The notes beneath the pieces were generated by a model that was not told the DNA's origin, did no database searches, and saw only the letters and a program-made list of their open reading frames with translations. A stretch of DNA of 64,000 nucleotides from Nitrospinota bacterium (lineage in GTDB: Bacteria > Nitrospinota > Nitrospinia > Nitrospinales > VA-1): positions 1 through 64,000 of the forward strand of contig WAIB01000010.1 in assembly GCA_009873655.1 (NCBI GenBank), in the 5' to 3' direction. Shown here one piece after another: positions 52,701-60,997 of this stretch. Both the position numbers and the translations under genes were made by a program. The number at the start of each line of letters is the position of its first letter. Position 1 is the first letter of the stretch.

Positions 52701-53623
52701 AGTCCACCTCGGTGCGGGATACGCGCATCTCTTAAAACCGCTCTTTCCGGTTTTGTCTCAGAGGAATACTTTAAGACTCCCTCGGTTTTGAGCGCCCCTC
52801 CCAAACTTCCGGAGAAACTGGAATTTATAGACAACCAACTGTCCAAGGGTGTTTTTGTTAAAACTTTTTTCAAATAGGGTTGGAACCTGGAAACATTCAA
52901 GGGATTTATACGGATATCACCATCTATTGAAATTCCCGTAAACCCTTTCTCTTCGGAAAAATTGTCAAACTTACCCGAAACTTGAAATGCTGTAGAAGAT
53001 CCTGAATCAGGAATTTCACCTTTTAAGGAAAACTGAAACGGGGATTTTAAAAGGCTTTTTCTGAGGGTAAATTGAATGTGGTCCATCTCCAGGGGAAGAG
53101 GCTTGCCTTTGGGCTGGTCTAAATAGTCCAGAAAATGGATAGAACCATCTTCCACCATAACCTGATTCATCAGGCTGACACGGAGTACTTTGAACAACTG
53201 GCTGTCTTCGGGCTGGGAAATCCATTTCTTAACATCCCCTAAACTAAATTCTCCCGATGCATTCCGAACCACCCTGAGAGACGAACCCTGAATTATTATT
53301 TGTTTGACTTCTATCCGGTTCTCCAGAAGCGGTAGAAGTTTCACCACCACCCAAACGCTTCGCGCTGTCAATTCCGGTTTTTTATCCCAACGGGATAGAA
53401 CGGAAACGTCTTTGAGGAGAATGCTGAGCCCTCGGACAATATCCATCTCCGCATCCCCAATGGAAACTTGCCGGCCCGTTAGCTCTTCCATTTTTTCTAT
53501 GGCAAGATGCTTTACTTCCCCTAAATTACGAAGCTGGTAATAGGCAAGGGAAAAAATGGAAAACACGCCGATCAGCAAAACGAAGAAGGAATAAAAAATT
53601 ACCCTTTTTTTTGAAATCGACAT
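49784..53623 (-). CDS. Giant AsmA-like (YhdP-type) envelope protein
   Basis: This is a 1279-residue protein with an N-terminal membrane helix (VIFYSFFVLLIGVFSIFSLA) and a long beta-rich periplasmic region. The AsmA start motif is complete: MEELTGRQVSIGDAEMDIV, then GLSILLKDVSVLSRWDKKP. The C-terminal region (FIPKNGIFETENFIFETKDR, then STIVGTFDLSKNQMDTVVGV-like with LTKIPLVGKILTAGDEKSLL) is the AsmA-like C-terminal domain of YhdP-type proteins, where phospholipid transport between membranes has been demonstrated. It is distinct in sequence from the giant at 35542. It is convergent with oadG and transcribed alone. Confidence 0.84.
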   Translation of the reverse strand: MSISKKRVIFYSFFVLLIGVFSIFSLAYYQLRNLGEVKHLAIEKMEELTGRQVSIGDAEMDIVRGLSILLKDVSVLSRWDKKPELTARSVWVVVKLLPLLENRIEVKQIIIQGSSLRVVRNASGEFSLGDVKKWISQPEDSQLFKVLRVSLMNQVMVEDGSIHFLDYLDQPKGKPLPLEMDHIQFTLRKSLLKSPFQFSLKGEIPDSGSSTAFQVSGKFDNFSEEKGFTGISIDGDIRINPLNVSRFQPYLKKVLTKTPLDSWLSINSSFSGSLGGALKTEGVLKYSSETKPERAVLRDARIPHRGGLEYKISMEKDAITIEELKTDAGPFKFKASGSLKDIFSKDPAVSIDLKTDPFQINKSIDYLPLKIFPEGYHEVIQKTFKNGSIKFNSFKFNGTLKQLREISKPENRKKISGEVEMRKVDWHRPLPPLQKVTGTFKVDKGNSSFHIQKARYEKQPLANLQGSIKNFLTRPVADMSLENTVDIAQFHSTLKKAFKGHPIHDAISIYSDLEGSANLRLDVKGPLEDFDKLAIAGVIDLQSVSLKDEELEPRIENLNGKIIYTHTPEVVQRKNEPWIRIIQYKDLSGNFSNSKFSQLNGELGLSNGEPLEKATALYHLDFSDLHWIIEEDSEDALLALQEGLDFTSGGVLVDYEFKGNPEKPETEKEWGKIKLKNLSMKYRDRSQAMTDLNGMIAYNDEKIRLENVLGRYGNSSLHLEGEIGRQNKYAPEFSLRLNLPAFQNSDLKDIPVFSDFDYSGSAHVSMNIYGTPEDFKFEQQADLTRAGYKIPGLVQKKENALNQFKAKGSLTEKEGLNIENWVYELGGNKISGSMQIPDLDNRNFSIQLASKEFKAYPSDQISESWTAEGSINFDISGDGNLNQIEDSRFEGKMDLINLKIKPKNLSSDLILNAEVGFKKKRFDIRSANVSSPNSKLNFSGLYQLGDSPNLELIFTGEKLDINELLPASQEKDVKLIDLFTRTNFFKQGKGRLDFDVGELSFKMLQLNNVTGKISLNNKSLELKDWSVGTNPLVKSSGNLTIDENGVSIFEGRVKAKDVETENVFALFGDVFKNSLSGDVKKFDAKLKGKGKDWKEVSQSLSGNISLDIQSGMIDKEKLKHGVNKLFGSSPGSLPPSKDSRSPFKQLSGDFIPKNGIFETENFIFETKDRRTSIVGTFDLSKNQMDTVVGVAPLAQLDRFLTKIPLVGKILTAGDEKSLLKTYYTVKGDFDDPEISPIPFTSLGKKVMGIFQGILQTPVGILESLPKIENPPAPSTEESK

Positions 53624-53832
53624 ATAAGAGGATAGGTGAAAAAGGTTACAATAACCTGAATTTGTTCTTAGAGGAGGAACAAGATCAATTTTTATTGCTG
53701 AAAAACAACGGGCGAAACCTTCGGCAAAATAAACCCATTGTTTTCATAAAGTTATAGTTCATTTGCGGCCCTACGTCCAGAAAATTCCAAGGCCCCGATA
53801 ATCTGAAATATCAAGGATACATTCCCTGAAAT

Positions 53833-54594
53833 ATGGATTCTTTCGACAATTCTACTGTTTTCGGGCTCAACCCGGTAATGGAAGCCCTTAAAGCTCAAAA
53901 ACGCCGTTGCTACAAGCTCATTCTGGAAAAGGGTAAATCTCAGGCACGGTTGAAATCGTTGATCGAATTGGCCCATGAAAATAAAGTGCCTATTGAAACG
54001 ATCCCAAAAACCACATTCCAAAAAAAATACCGCAACCACAACCATCAGGGAGTAATAGGAATTTTTGCTATCATCAAAGCCCTGGAACTTGAGGAACTGA
54101 TCCAGCAGGCTTTTAAAAGATCTGCGTTACCAACCCTGGCCGCGCTGGACAGTATTCAAGACCCGCACAACCTGGGTGCCATCATCCGCTCTGCAGAAAC
54201 ACTGGGAATCCACGGAATCATCCTTCCCAAAAATCGCACTTCAGCTATAAACGAGACCGTTGCGAAATGCTCTTCTGGTGCTATTGAGCATCTTCCCATA
54301 TCATGGGTAACAAACTTAACTCGTGGAATCGAACAGTTGAAGGAAGCCGGGTTCTGGATTGCCGGCATAGCTCCCGATGGAGAGATTCCCTGTTATCAAT
54401 ACAAATTTGACGCGCCAATGGTTCTACTCATCGGTGGAGAAGAAAAAGGGATTCGACCCTTATTGAAAAAATCATGCGATGTCACCCTGAAAATACCCAT
54501 GGAAGGCTCATTGGAGTCTCTGAACGCATCCGCTGCCGCGGCAGTGGTCTTTTACGAGGCCTTGCGACAAAAAAATCCTGTAAATAAAAACTGA
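53833..54594 (+). CDS. rlmB: 23S rRNA (guanosine-2'-O-)-methyltransferase, TrmH/RlmB family
   Basis: The SPOUT-type enzyme methylates ribose 2'-O in 23S rRNA. An N-terminal SpoU substrate-binding domain begins VFGLNPVMEALKAQKRRCYK. The knotted methyltransferase domain follows with motif 1 LDSIQDPHNLGAIIRSAETL, motif 2 LLIGGEEKGIRPLL and motif 3 IPMEGSLESLNASAAAAVVF. The length of 253 matches RlmB. The rpsU gene lies just downstream on the other strand. TrmH tRNA methylation is a possible alternative, but the N-terminal domain favours RlmB. Confidence 0.9.
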   Translation: MDSFDNSTVFGLNPVMEALKAQKRRCYKLILEKGKSQARLKSLIELAHENKVPIETIPKTTFQKKYRNHNHQGVIGIFAIIKALELEELIQQAFKRSALPTLAALDSIQDPHNLGAIIRSAETLGIHGIILPKNRTSAINETVAKCSSGAIEHLPISWVTNLTRGIEQLKEAGFWIAGIAPDGEIPCYQYKFDAPMVLLIGGEEKGIRPLLKKSCDVTLKIPMEGSLESLNASAAAAVVFYEALRQKNPVNKN

Positions 54595-54685
54595 TTCACC
54601 AACCTTTTTGGGTGATAATTCGGGACGCTCTGAATGAGATATGAAAATTTGAACGCACCTGAGTCCGGGAGAGAAAAATCGAACC

Positions 54686-54889
54686 TTAGATTCGGTTGTA
54701 AGACCGCATTCTACGCATAGCGGCTTTTCTTTTTTTCTTAGCTTCCTTCTGCTTACGCTTTTTCTTTACAGAGGGCTTTTCGTAAAAACGACGGCGTTTT
54801 AACTCTTTTAACAACCCTTCTTTGGTCATTTGTCTTTTAAGAACTTTTAACGCTTTTTCAACCTGATTTTGGTAAACTGTTACTTCCAA
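54686..54889 (-). CDS. rpsU: 30S ribosomal protein S21
   Basis: S21 joins the small subunit platform near the anti-Shine-Dalgarno region. The 67-residue basic protein has the family pattern VEKALKVLKRQMTKEGLLKE, LKRRRFYEKPSVKKKRKQKE, AAMRRMRSYNR. The start codon is TTG, unusual for an abundant protein, but a full AGGAGG sits eight bases ahead. A sigma70 promoter at 55005-55033 gives a leader of about 110 bases, long enough for regulation. It is convergent with rlmB. Confidence 0.96.
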   Translation of the reverse strand: MEVTVYQNQVEKALKVLKRQMTKEGLLKELKRRRFYEKPSVKKKRKQKEAKKKRKAAMRRMRSYNRI

Positions 54890-55004
54890 TAACCTTTACC
54901 TCCTAGCTAGATGAATAAAATAACCCTTTGGCGTATTGATAAAAATCATGCTTCTACAACAAACCACGCGCCTGTAGGCAACCTTTTTTGGCATGAAGCT
55001 TTGA

Positions 55005-55033
55005 ATTATCAACAAAATTTCCAATAAAGTCAA
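55005..55033 (-). promoter_or_regulatory. sigma70 promoter of rpsU
   Basis: On the minus strand TTGACT and GATAAT are separated by 17 bases. The region overlaps the space upstream of the divergent ChaN-like gene, so the two transcripts may influence each other. Confidence 0.65.
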
Positions 55034-55045
55034 TAGCTTAAAATT

Positions 55046-56251
55046 ATGAGCCCAAACCCGGTCACGCAAACCATACGAATCGTACTTACCATATTGTTTT
55101 TGTTCTGGTTACTTCTTTTCGCCAGGGAAGGCCGGACCGAGGAATTCGCGGTTCCAAACTCGGGTTCTCCCTATCTGAATCTGGGCGATCTTCATACCGG
55201 CCAGATCCTGCATTTACCCACCGGTTTGACCGTCACATTCGACCAGATGTTGGACTCAATTAATCCTTCCCGAGTGATTTATGTAGGTGAAACCCACGAC
55301 AATATTGAAGCGCACAAAGTACAGCTTAAAATCATAAAAAGATTATCCGAGAAGCATCCCGTAGCCATCGGATTGGAAATGTTTCGACGTTCATCCCAGG
55401 AAAAACTCGACCAGTGGAATTCAGGCCAACTCTCTAAAAGCGAATTTAAAACCCTCTTTCATACAAACTGGGGCACGGGTTACAGACTTTATCAACCCAT
55501 TTTTGATTTTGCGCGGGCAAAAAATTTGCCTTTAATAGGGTTGAAATCGTCTCAAAATGTTGAAAACAGTTTTCGCTCCGGTGACCCCGCCCCCAACGGC
55601 ACGTTTTACCCTGAATTGGATGACCAGGACCCTTACCATCGAGCCTTTTCAATGGCCGCTTTTGGTGGCCACCGCGGAACCGAAAAAGCCCTTGAGAAGC
55701 CCTATCGCATGTTGCTTCTCTGGGAAGAGACGATGGCTCAAACCGTTTCACAATTCTTAACCAACCCAAAATATAAAAACACAAAGCTGGTTGTTCTTAG
55801 CGGGGGATTTCATGTGCAGTACGGATTCGGCATCCCCAAACGGGCCTACCGAAGAGTGCCGCACGCCTATTCCATCATCCAGCCTACGGTGACCCACATC
55901 CCCGAAGAATTGAAGAACAGGGAAATGGAAGTTGAAAAAGTATCGATCCCTCTTTTTGCAGCTGACTATGCCTGGAAGGTTGATTACAAAGTACCGGATA
56001 ACGTGCGTTTAGGGGTAAGGCTGGCAAAGAAAAATGCGGGTGTAACAATTATGGAAGTAATGGAAAACACCAACGCCGAAAGAGCCGGAATTCTTAAGGG
56101 GGACTTATTGCTGAGTATGGATGGAAAAAATATTTCTCGCGTAGAAGAGATTTTGGAACAATTGCAATCCAAAAGTTTCGACGACCATTCCATCTTCCGG
56201 ATCCAGCGTAATGGTAAAGAGCAAAAAGTGGAAGTGGTGTTTATAAAATAA
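55046..56251 (+). CDS. ChaN-like (heme-binding iron-regulated) protein with C-terminal PDZ domain
   Basis: After a signal peptide (VLTILFLFWLLLFAREGRTEE) comes a ChaN-type domain (Cofac_haem_bdg family), whose E. coli and Campylobacter members bind heme at the outer membrane. Family marks are VIYVGETHDNIEAHKVQLK, HPVAIGLEMFRRSSQEKLDQ, WGTGYRLYQPIFDFARAKNL and VLSGGFHVQYGFGIPKR. From about residue 310 a PDZ domain follows (VRLGVRLAKKNAGVTIMEV, NAERAGILKGDLLLSMDG). There is no lipobox, so it is probably free in the periplasm. The PDZ fusion points to a protein partner or chaperone-like role. Confidence 0.85.
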   Translation: MSPNPVTQTIRIVLTILFLFWLLLFAREGRTEEFAVPNSGSPYLNLGDLHTGQILHLPTGLTVTFDQMLDSINPSRVIYVGETHDNIEAHKVQLKIIKRLSEKHPVAIGLEMFRRSSQEKLDQWNSGQLSKSEFKTLFHTNWGTGYRLYQPIFDFARAKNLPLIGLKSSQNVENSFRSGDPAPNGTFYPELDDQDPYHRAFSMAAFGGHRGTEKALEKPYRMLLLWEETMAQTVSQFLTNPKYKNTKLVVLSGGFHVQYGFGIPKRAYRRVPHAYSIIQPTVTHIPEELKNREMEVEKVSIPLFAADYAWKVDYKVPDNVRLGVRLAKKNAGVTIMEVMENTNAERAGILKGDLLLSMDGKNISRVEEILEQLQSKSFDDHSIFRIQRNGKEQKVEVVFIK

Positions 56252-56265
56252 ATCCTTTGAGATTT

Positions 56266-58587
56266 TCAGGTTTTCAACTTATTGAAAATTGAATAGAGCT
56301 CCCTGTTTTGAATGGCAGAAAGTTTGCCAACCACTTTTTCCAACCTTCGGCTTTCCAGCTGTTTATTGACACCCTTGATCTTTAAATTATATTTTCTGTA
56401 ATTTTCCGACGATTTGTCCAAACCCTCGACAAACCTTGTCCAATGAATAATAGCCAGGGGGAAATTCCTGATTGAGAAATGATAGTCCCCCAGGTTCCTG
56501 TTAACTTCCCCGTTTTTAAAATTGATCAACAAGGCATCGTAAAAAGCAGCCAGGGCTTCTTCCTTCTTTCCTATGCTTTCATAGGATATGCCTTGTTCAA
56601 TTAAAAAACTCTCGTCTGTTGAATTGTAATCATTCAGCTTTTTATAATCGTCTAATGCCAAAAGCCAGTTTTTATTTTTAAAATATTTTCTTACACGTAT
56701 TTTTAAACTGCTAATTTCGTCCTTTTTTACCTGGATTAATGCAGTCAGCCTGGAAATTTCATTCTGGACCTTTACCCGCTTTTCCCGGTTTTCCTCCAAT
56801 GGAAGAATTGCCTTTAGTGAAGCCAGTATCCTTCCCGGCCTGCTCAGGTCCCTGTAGTAAAGTCTTATAAGATTCCTGCGGGGTGATGGATCCGAAGGAT
56901 CTGCAAGAATACTGTATTGAAGATGGCGAATGGCCTCATCAAACTTTCCACGTTTTTCTTCTACCTCGGAAAGCATCCGATGCAACTCGGCATCAAGGGG
57001 TTTTATCAGAACCGCTCTTTTTAAAATCTCCCCTGCCTTTTCATCATTGTTTTGCAGCAAATAATAAGCGTAGAGTTTATAGATCATGTCCAGCCCGCCC
57101 TTGCTTTCATGATCCACAAAAGTTCTTCTTTCCGAATCCCAGCAGTCTATTCCATATTTTTCTGCTTTTTCCAGGTCAAACCATTTTTCTCCAAACCCGT
57201 AATAGCCTAAGCTCCAGTTACAATAGTCTACATAGCGTATAACCACCTGGTTTTCGGGAATCTTGAATCCATACAAACAAATTAATAAAACCATTGTCAT
57301 CAATCCGAACGGTTTCACCTTCCTTTGTTTTATCCAGTCTATTGCCCGCCCCAAAGCATAGGCTGCAAATAAAATAAAAAAGGGGATAACAGGGAGCCTG
57401 AATCGCGACACCACGTGAAATAAAACCACGGAAAGAATCAAACTCCCCAAAAAAGAATAAAGCAAAAACAGTTTTTCTTTTTTCAAAACTGCCAAAACCA
57501 CGCCTATCAATCCAAGAGAAGAATACAGGGAAAAGTGACTCAATAAATGGGGCAACAACCTCGACGATTCGAGATACAGATTGATGGAAAGATTGGATGC
57601 GGCTTCAAGGTCGTTAAAGAAAAAATAAATTTTTCGCAAATACATTCCAATAAAGCCCAAAGGGTTGTCCAATAGTTGTTGAAAAATAAACGCAATTGGA
57701 GAAAGGTTTTCCAGTTTATATTTTTCCTGGAAATGGGCTAACAATCCCGCATCAAAACCCACACCGGGATAATCAAAAAAATTTCCCGCCAGGAAAGCGG
57801 TGGGGCCACTGGAATCAAAAAACACAAACCTCCCGTGGACCAGATAACACTGGATTAAAAGAGGAATCAAAGACAGGACAAGAGGCACCAAAAACTGCAG
57901 CCAGCTTTTAAATCTTACCTTCCCATCCATTCCCCGGAATACATACTTATGGAGAAAGAACACAATAAAGGGTAAACAAAGAAATGTATTCGGCCGCGAT
58001 TGAAAAAACAGGGAAAGAGCCAGAGAAGAAATTAAAAGCTTCAGGGGAGTGGGAGCCTCCTGCAACTTCAGCAAAAGGTAAAAAGAAAGAATTCCGAGAA
58101 AAGTTATAAACGCGGCTCTCAGTATGATGCCTTCATAAATTATTTCATTTGAATAGAATGCGAATCCGGCATAGGCAATCAATGCAACGCGTTTATCAAA
58201 CAGGTGTCTTCCTATCAAATACAGCAACACCGCTCCCAGGGCACCAAAAAGAAACTGTATGCCGTAAATCGCATAAAAATTTCTGCCAAAAACCCAATAA
58301 ATTATTCCAAGAAAATATTTGTACAGAGGGGAATAGCTGTTGTTAGGAGACAAAGCCAGCCAATCCCCTCCTGCAAAACTTTTTGCCCCTTCATCAAAAT
58401 TGTAATGGTCATAGACAGAAAGGATATTGTCGAAGAAGGGAAGTTGTGCAAGTTCGAACAGGTAAAATATTCGAACCGCGAGAGCGACAAAGAAAAGGGA
58501 AGTCAAAAATAAAAATGACGGGTTTCGGGTTTTTGCCATTTTGGAATTGTAGGTTTTAGATTCCTGCATTATCCCAGGATTGCTCAC
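56266..58587 (-). CDS. GT39/ArnT-type membrane glycosyltransferase fused to TPR repeats
   Basis: The 773-residue protein begins with a PMT/ArnT-like membrane domain of about 11-12 helices. The acidic pair that binds sugar and metal is probably in DHYNFDEGAKSF near residue 60; further family traits are LYKYFLGIIYWVFGRNF and SRPNTFLCLPFIVFF. Such enzymes move sugars from polyprenyl phosphate onto lipid or protein outside the membrane. From about residue 480 the protein is a series of TPR-like repeats (FDEAIRHLQYSILADPSDPS; KEEALAAFYDALLINFKNGE), an unusual fusion. The start is GTG 58587, eight bases after the ABC ATPase stop; ATG 58569 is possible. It ends a five-gene run. Confidence 0.8.
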   Translation of the reverse strand: MSNPGIMQESKTYNSKMAKTRNPSFLFLTSLFFVALAVRIFYLFELAQLPFFDNILSVYDHYNFDEGAKSFAGGDWLALSPNNSYSPLYKYFLGIIYWVFGRNFYAIYGIQFLFGALGAVLLYLIGRHLFDKRVALIAYAGFAFYSNEIIYEGIILRAAFITFLGILSFYLLLKLQEAPTPLKLLISSLALSLFFQSRPNTFLCLPFIVFFLHKYVFRGMDGKVRFKSWLQFLVPLVLSLIPLLIQCYLVHGRFVFFDSSGPTAFLAGNFFDYPGVGFDAGLLAHFQEKYKLENLSPIAFIFQQLLDNPLGFIGMYLRKIYFFFNDLEAASNLSINLYLESSRLLPHLLSHFSLYSSLGLIGVVLAVLKKEKLFLLYSFLGSLILSVVLFHVVSRFRLPVIPFFILFAAYALGRAIDWIKQRKVKPFGLMTMVLLICLYGFKIPENQVVIRYVDYCNWSLGYYGFGEKWFDLEKAEKYGIDCWDSERRTFVDHESKGGLDMIYKLYAYYLLQNNDEKAGEILKRAVLIKPLDAELHRMLSEVEEKRGKFDEAIRHLQYSILADPSDPSPRRNLIRLYYRDLSRPGRILASLKAILPLEENREKRVKVQNEISRLTALIQVKKDEISSLKIRVRKYFKNKNWLLALDDYKKLNDYNSTDESFLIEQGISYESIGKKEEALAAFYDALLINFKNGEVNRNLGDYHFSIRNFPLAIIHWTRFVEGLDKSSENYRKYNLKIKGVNKQLESRRLEKVVGKLSAIQNRELYSIFNKLKT

Positions 58588-58595
58588 GGAAATTT

Positions 58596-59387
58596 TTATT
58601 TGAGGCCGGGGCCCTCTTTCCCCGGCCCGGTGGAACGCAGGGAATCAAGAAGGGATGCAAAATCGGAATCGCCGGTGAGTTTGAGAAATACCTCTTCCAG
58701 GTCTCCGTGTTCCTGTTTTGCCTGCGAACGCAATTGATCCACCGTACCCATGGCTACGATTCTCCCTTTTTGGATGATGCCCACCCGGTGACACATATTT
58801 TCAGCCACACCCAGTGAATGGGTAGACAAAAAAATGGTGGTTCCTCCTGCGCACAAATCCTGAAACAACTGTTTCACCTGCCGGGCCCCCTTCGGGTCCA
58901 GCCCCACCAGAGGCTCATCAACCACCAATACGGTCGGGTTATGAATCAATGCTCCGGAGATGATCAACTTTTGCTTCATTCCATGTGAATAACCCTCAAT
59001 CAGTTCATCAGCGAAACCATCCAAATCGAAAAAGTTCAGAAACTTTTCCGCCCGGTCATGAGCCACATTTATTTCCATGGAATAAAGCCCGGCTACGAAC
59101 TCCAAATATTCCCAGCCTGTCAACTTATCGTAGAGGAAAGGTCGGTCGGGTATATAGCCGATTATTTTTTTTACTTCGAGAGGGTTTTTGAACAGGTCCA
59201 TGCCATCAATATGAATGGAACCGGATGTCGGCTTCAGTAAACCGACCAATAATTTTATGGTAGTGGTTTTCCCCGCTCCATTTGGCCCCAGGAAACCAAA
59301 CAGTTCTCCCCTTGGAATTTCAAGATCCAACCCGTCCACCGCGGTAACGGAATCGTATTTTTTGGTCAACCCCTTGATGGAAATCAT
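58596..59387 (-). CDS. ABC transporter ATP-binding protein (gliding/DrrA type)
   Basis: The ATPase has 263 residues with all functional motifs: Walker A LGPNGAGKTTTIKLL, Q-loop region IGYIPDRPFLYD, a signature loop YSHGMKQKLIISGAL (a Ser-His-Gly-Met variant of LSGGQ), Walker B VLVVDEPLVGLDPKG and switch His in FLSTHSLG. The subtype is that of DrrA/NatA-like exporters of the ABC-2 class. No permease gene is adjacent or elsewhere in the window, so its membrane partner must be encoded elsewhere or the protein serves another function. It is close to the glycosyltransferase gene downstream and acylphosphatase upstream. Confidence 0.9.
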   Translation of the reverse strand: MISIKGLTKKYDSVTAVDGLDLEIPRGELFGFLGPNGAGKTTTIKLLVGLLKPTSGSIHIDGMDLFKNPLEVKKIIGYIPDRPFLYDKLTGWEYLEFVAGLYSMEINVAHDRAEKFLNFFDLDGFADELIEGYSHGMKQKLIISGALIHNPTVLVVDEPLVGLDPKGARQVKQLFQDLCAGGTTIFLSTHSLGVAENMCHRVGIIQKGRIVAMGTVDQLRSQAKQEHGDLEEVFLKLTGDSDFASLLDSLRSTGPGKEGPGLK

Positions 59388-59405
59388 GAGGTAAAATTTT
59401 GGCGG

Positions 59406-59678
59406 TCAGGAACGAATTTCAAAGGATTTAAAATTTTGCAATGAGATCGGACTGAGGTCCAGCGACGTGACATTTGCCGCAGGGGTTCCTTTGCGGCACC
59501 AGGAAATAAAAATTTCGAGTTGAGATTTTTCCCCTTCCGCATGAATTTCTACCGTTCCTTCGGGTCTGTTCTTAACCCAGCCCAGAATACCAAGTTCATC
59601 GGCTCTTTCTTTAGTTCCAGCACGGAACCAAACCCCTTGAACCCGACCATGAACAAGGATGTGGATGGCCTCTATCAT
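59406..59678 (-). CDS. acyP: Acylphosphatase
   Basis: The 90-residue enzyme hydrolyses acyl phosphates such as 1,3-bisphosphoglycerate and carbamoyl phosphate. The catalytic loop HGRVQGVWFRAGTKERAD contains the phosphate-binding Arg, and the catalytic Asn is in GWVKNRPEGTVEI. A single domain of normal length. It lies 18 bases upstream of the ABC ATPase on the same strand and 16 bases after the 79-residue gene, so it belongs to the cluster, but no metabolic link is evident. Confidence 0.92.
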   Translation of the reverse strand: MIEAIHILVHGRVQGVWFRAGTKERADELGILGWVKNRPEGTVEIHAEGEKSQLEIFISWCRKGTPAANVTSLDLSPISLQNFKSFEIRS

Positions 59679-59694
59679 TGCAGTTTATGGATCT

Positions 59695-59934
59695 TCAACT
59701 CTTTTTCCTGAAAGCGTCGTCAAACAAATGTTGAACTTCACGATAGGTCTTAAATTTATTCCCATCTGAAATTTTTTCACCGAATTTTCCCAGGTCGCGC
59801 ATGATGCGCTGAAACTCCTGGGTCTGACCTTTGAAATTATCAATCAACGGACGAAAATACTGTTGTTCGTCTTCGTCCAGACGATCACAAATAATTCGTA
59901 GTCGGGCTTTTAATGGTTCAAAATCTTTTTCCAT
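59695..59934 (-). CDS. Small helical protein of unknown function
   Basis: A 79-residue, mainly helical, strongly charged protein with no cysteine pair or membrane helix: EPLKARLRIICDRLDEDEQQ, FRPLIDNFKGQTQEFQRIMR, HLFDDAFRKKS. I do not recognise the family. It lies 51 bases after the cNMP-binding gene and 16 before acylphosphatase, inside a run of same-strand genes. The length and coiled-coil tendency suit a small adaptor, which is a guess. Confidence 0.6.
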   Translation of the reverse strand: MEKDFEPLKARLRIICDRLDEDEQQYFRPLIDNFKGQTQEFQRIMRDLGKFGEKISDGNKFKTYREVQHLFDDAFRKKS

Positions 59935-59985
59935 TTTTTAATCACAAGATCGAATAAATAAGAAGGGGAATCCAGTAGTCGGGAA

Positions 59986-60318
59986 TCACTGACCTTTTTT
60001 CTTGCGCTCTATCATAATCTTCTTTAAACGCAGGGCAGCAGGGTTATCTTCAGGAAGAGCCAGGTATTTGTCGCGGGTTAAAATTGCTACCTCAACATCT
60101 TCTGTGGCAACCACCGAGGCCGTACGAGCATCATTGGAGATCATGGCCATTTCGCCAAAAAGATCATTCTCTTTCAGGTTCGCCAGAACTTTTTTGTTGC
60201 CATTGGCATCTGTTACAAACACTTCAACCTTTCCTTTTTTAATGAGAAAGGCACTGGTTCCGTGAGTGCCCTGGCGGACAATGGTCTTGCCCTTTCTGTA
60301 CTCTTTGATAACAAACAT
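59986..60318 (-). CDS. Stand-alone cyclic-nucleotide-binding-domain protein
   Basis: The whole 110-residue protein is one cNMP-binding (Crp-type) beta-roll: KGKTIVRQGTHGTSAFLIKK, GKVEVFVTDANGNKKVLANL, and the phosphate cassette DLFGEMAMISNDARTASVVA. In the cassette the expected Arg-Ser/Thr-Ala pattern is present as ARTAS, so ligand binding is plausible. There is no helix-turn-helix, channel or kinase, so it would act by binding another protein. It heads the five-gene minus-strand cluster ending in the GT39 gene, which makes it a candidate regulator of that cluster's products. Confidence 0.88.
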   Translation of the reverse strand: MFVIKEYRKGKTIVRQGTHGTSAFLIKKGKVEVFVTDANGNKKVLANLKENDLFGEMAMISNDARTASVVATEDVEVAILTRDKYLALPEDNPAALRLKKIMIERKKKGQ

Positions 60319-60474
60319 GGCCTTTTATCAACCTAGTTAGCTCTCAACAGTAACGCTACCAATATAAAAAAATGGGGGCCCAAATTCAATCCCAATCAAG
60401 GAAGATAAAAAAACTCAAATATTTATTGGAAAATTTTCTGATTTTTCTTTGGCCCACGTTTTCCAGCGATCCCC

Positions 60475-60963
60475 TCATTTTTGCCCGCCAAAACCCGGGT
60501 AACTCAGGAAATAACGTTTCAATTGTCGTTGAGTTGAACGTATTTTTCGATGATTTCTCTTTTGGGTGTACAAATGCTGCGCCATTTGCATATGGTGGAT
60601 AGCTTTTTCACCCTCCTTCAAATGATCGTAAGCAATGCTTAAATTATAATGGATCAATGCGGATTTTGGGTTCAGGCTTAAAGCCTCCTTGTATGCCTGC
60701 ACCTCTTCTTTATGTTTGCCTAATGTCAAATAAGCCAGGCCCAACTCAAAATAAGATTGGAAATCCATTGGGTCCTGTTGGATGATGGCTTTCTGTCGGA
60801 ATATTTCCTGCTGCGCTGTTTTTCGGTAAGTTTGGAAATCCGTTTCACCTCCATACACACTCGGACAGCCCCATGACAAAAACAAACCAAGCAGGATAAA
60901 AAATACCCCCTTGTTTTCAGAGGTAATATCAAACAAAATATGTGGCTTGCAATCCTGGATCAT
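60475..60963 (-). CDS. Exported TPR protein
   Basis: A 162-residue protein with an N-terminal hydrophobic segment (GVFFILLGLFLSWGC) preceded by 18 polar residues. The start may be mis-set, but no closer ATG, GTG or TTG is visible. Two TPR units follow: FELGLAYLTLGKHKEEVQAY and IHYNLSIAYDHLKEGEKAIH, then a basic tail (QRQLKRYFLSYPG). It is divergent from the aldo/keto reductase gene after 34 bases. Function unknown; TPRs imply protein contacts in the periplasm. Confidence 0.68.
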   Translation of the reverse strand: MIQDCKPHILFDITSENKGVFFILLGLFLSWGCPSVYGGETDFQTYRKTAQQEIFRQKAIIQQDPMDFQSYFELGLAYLTLGKHKEEVQAYKEALSLNPKSALIHYNLSIAYDHLKEGEKAIHHMQMAQHLYTQKRNHRKIRSTQRQLKRYFLSYPGFGGQK

Positions 60964-60997
60964 CTAATGAATGTAACATTTTTCTATTGAGGCCAGA

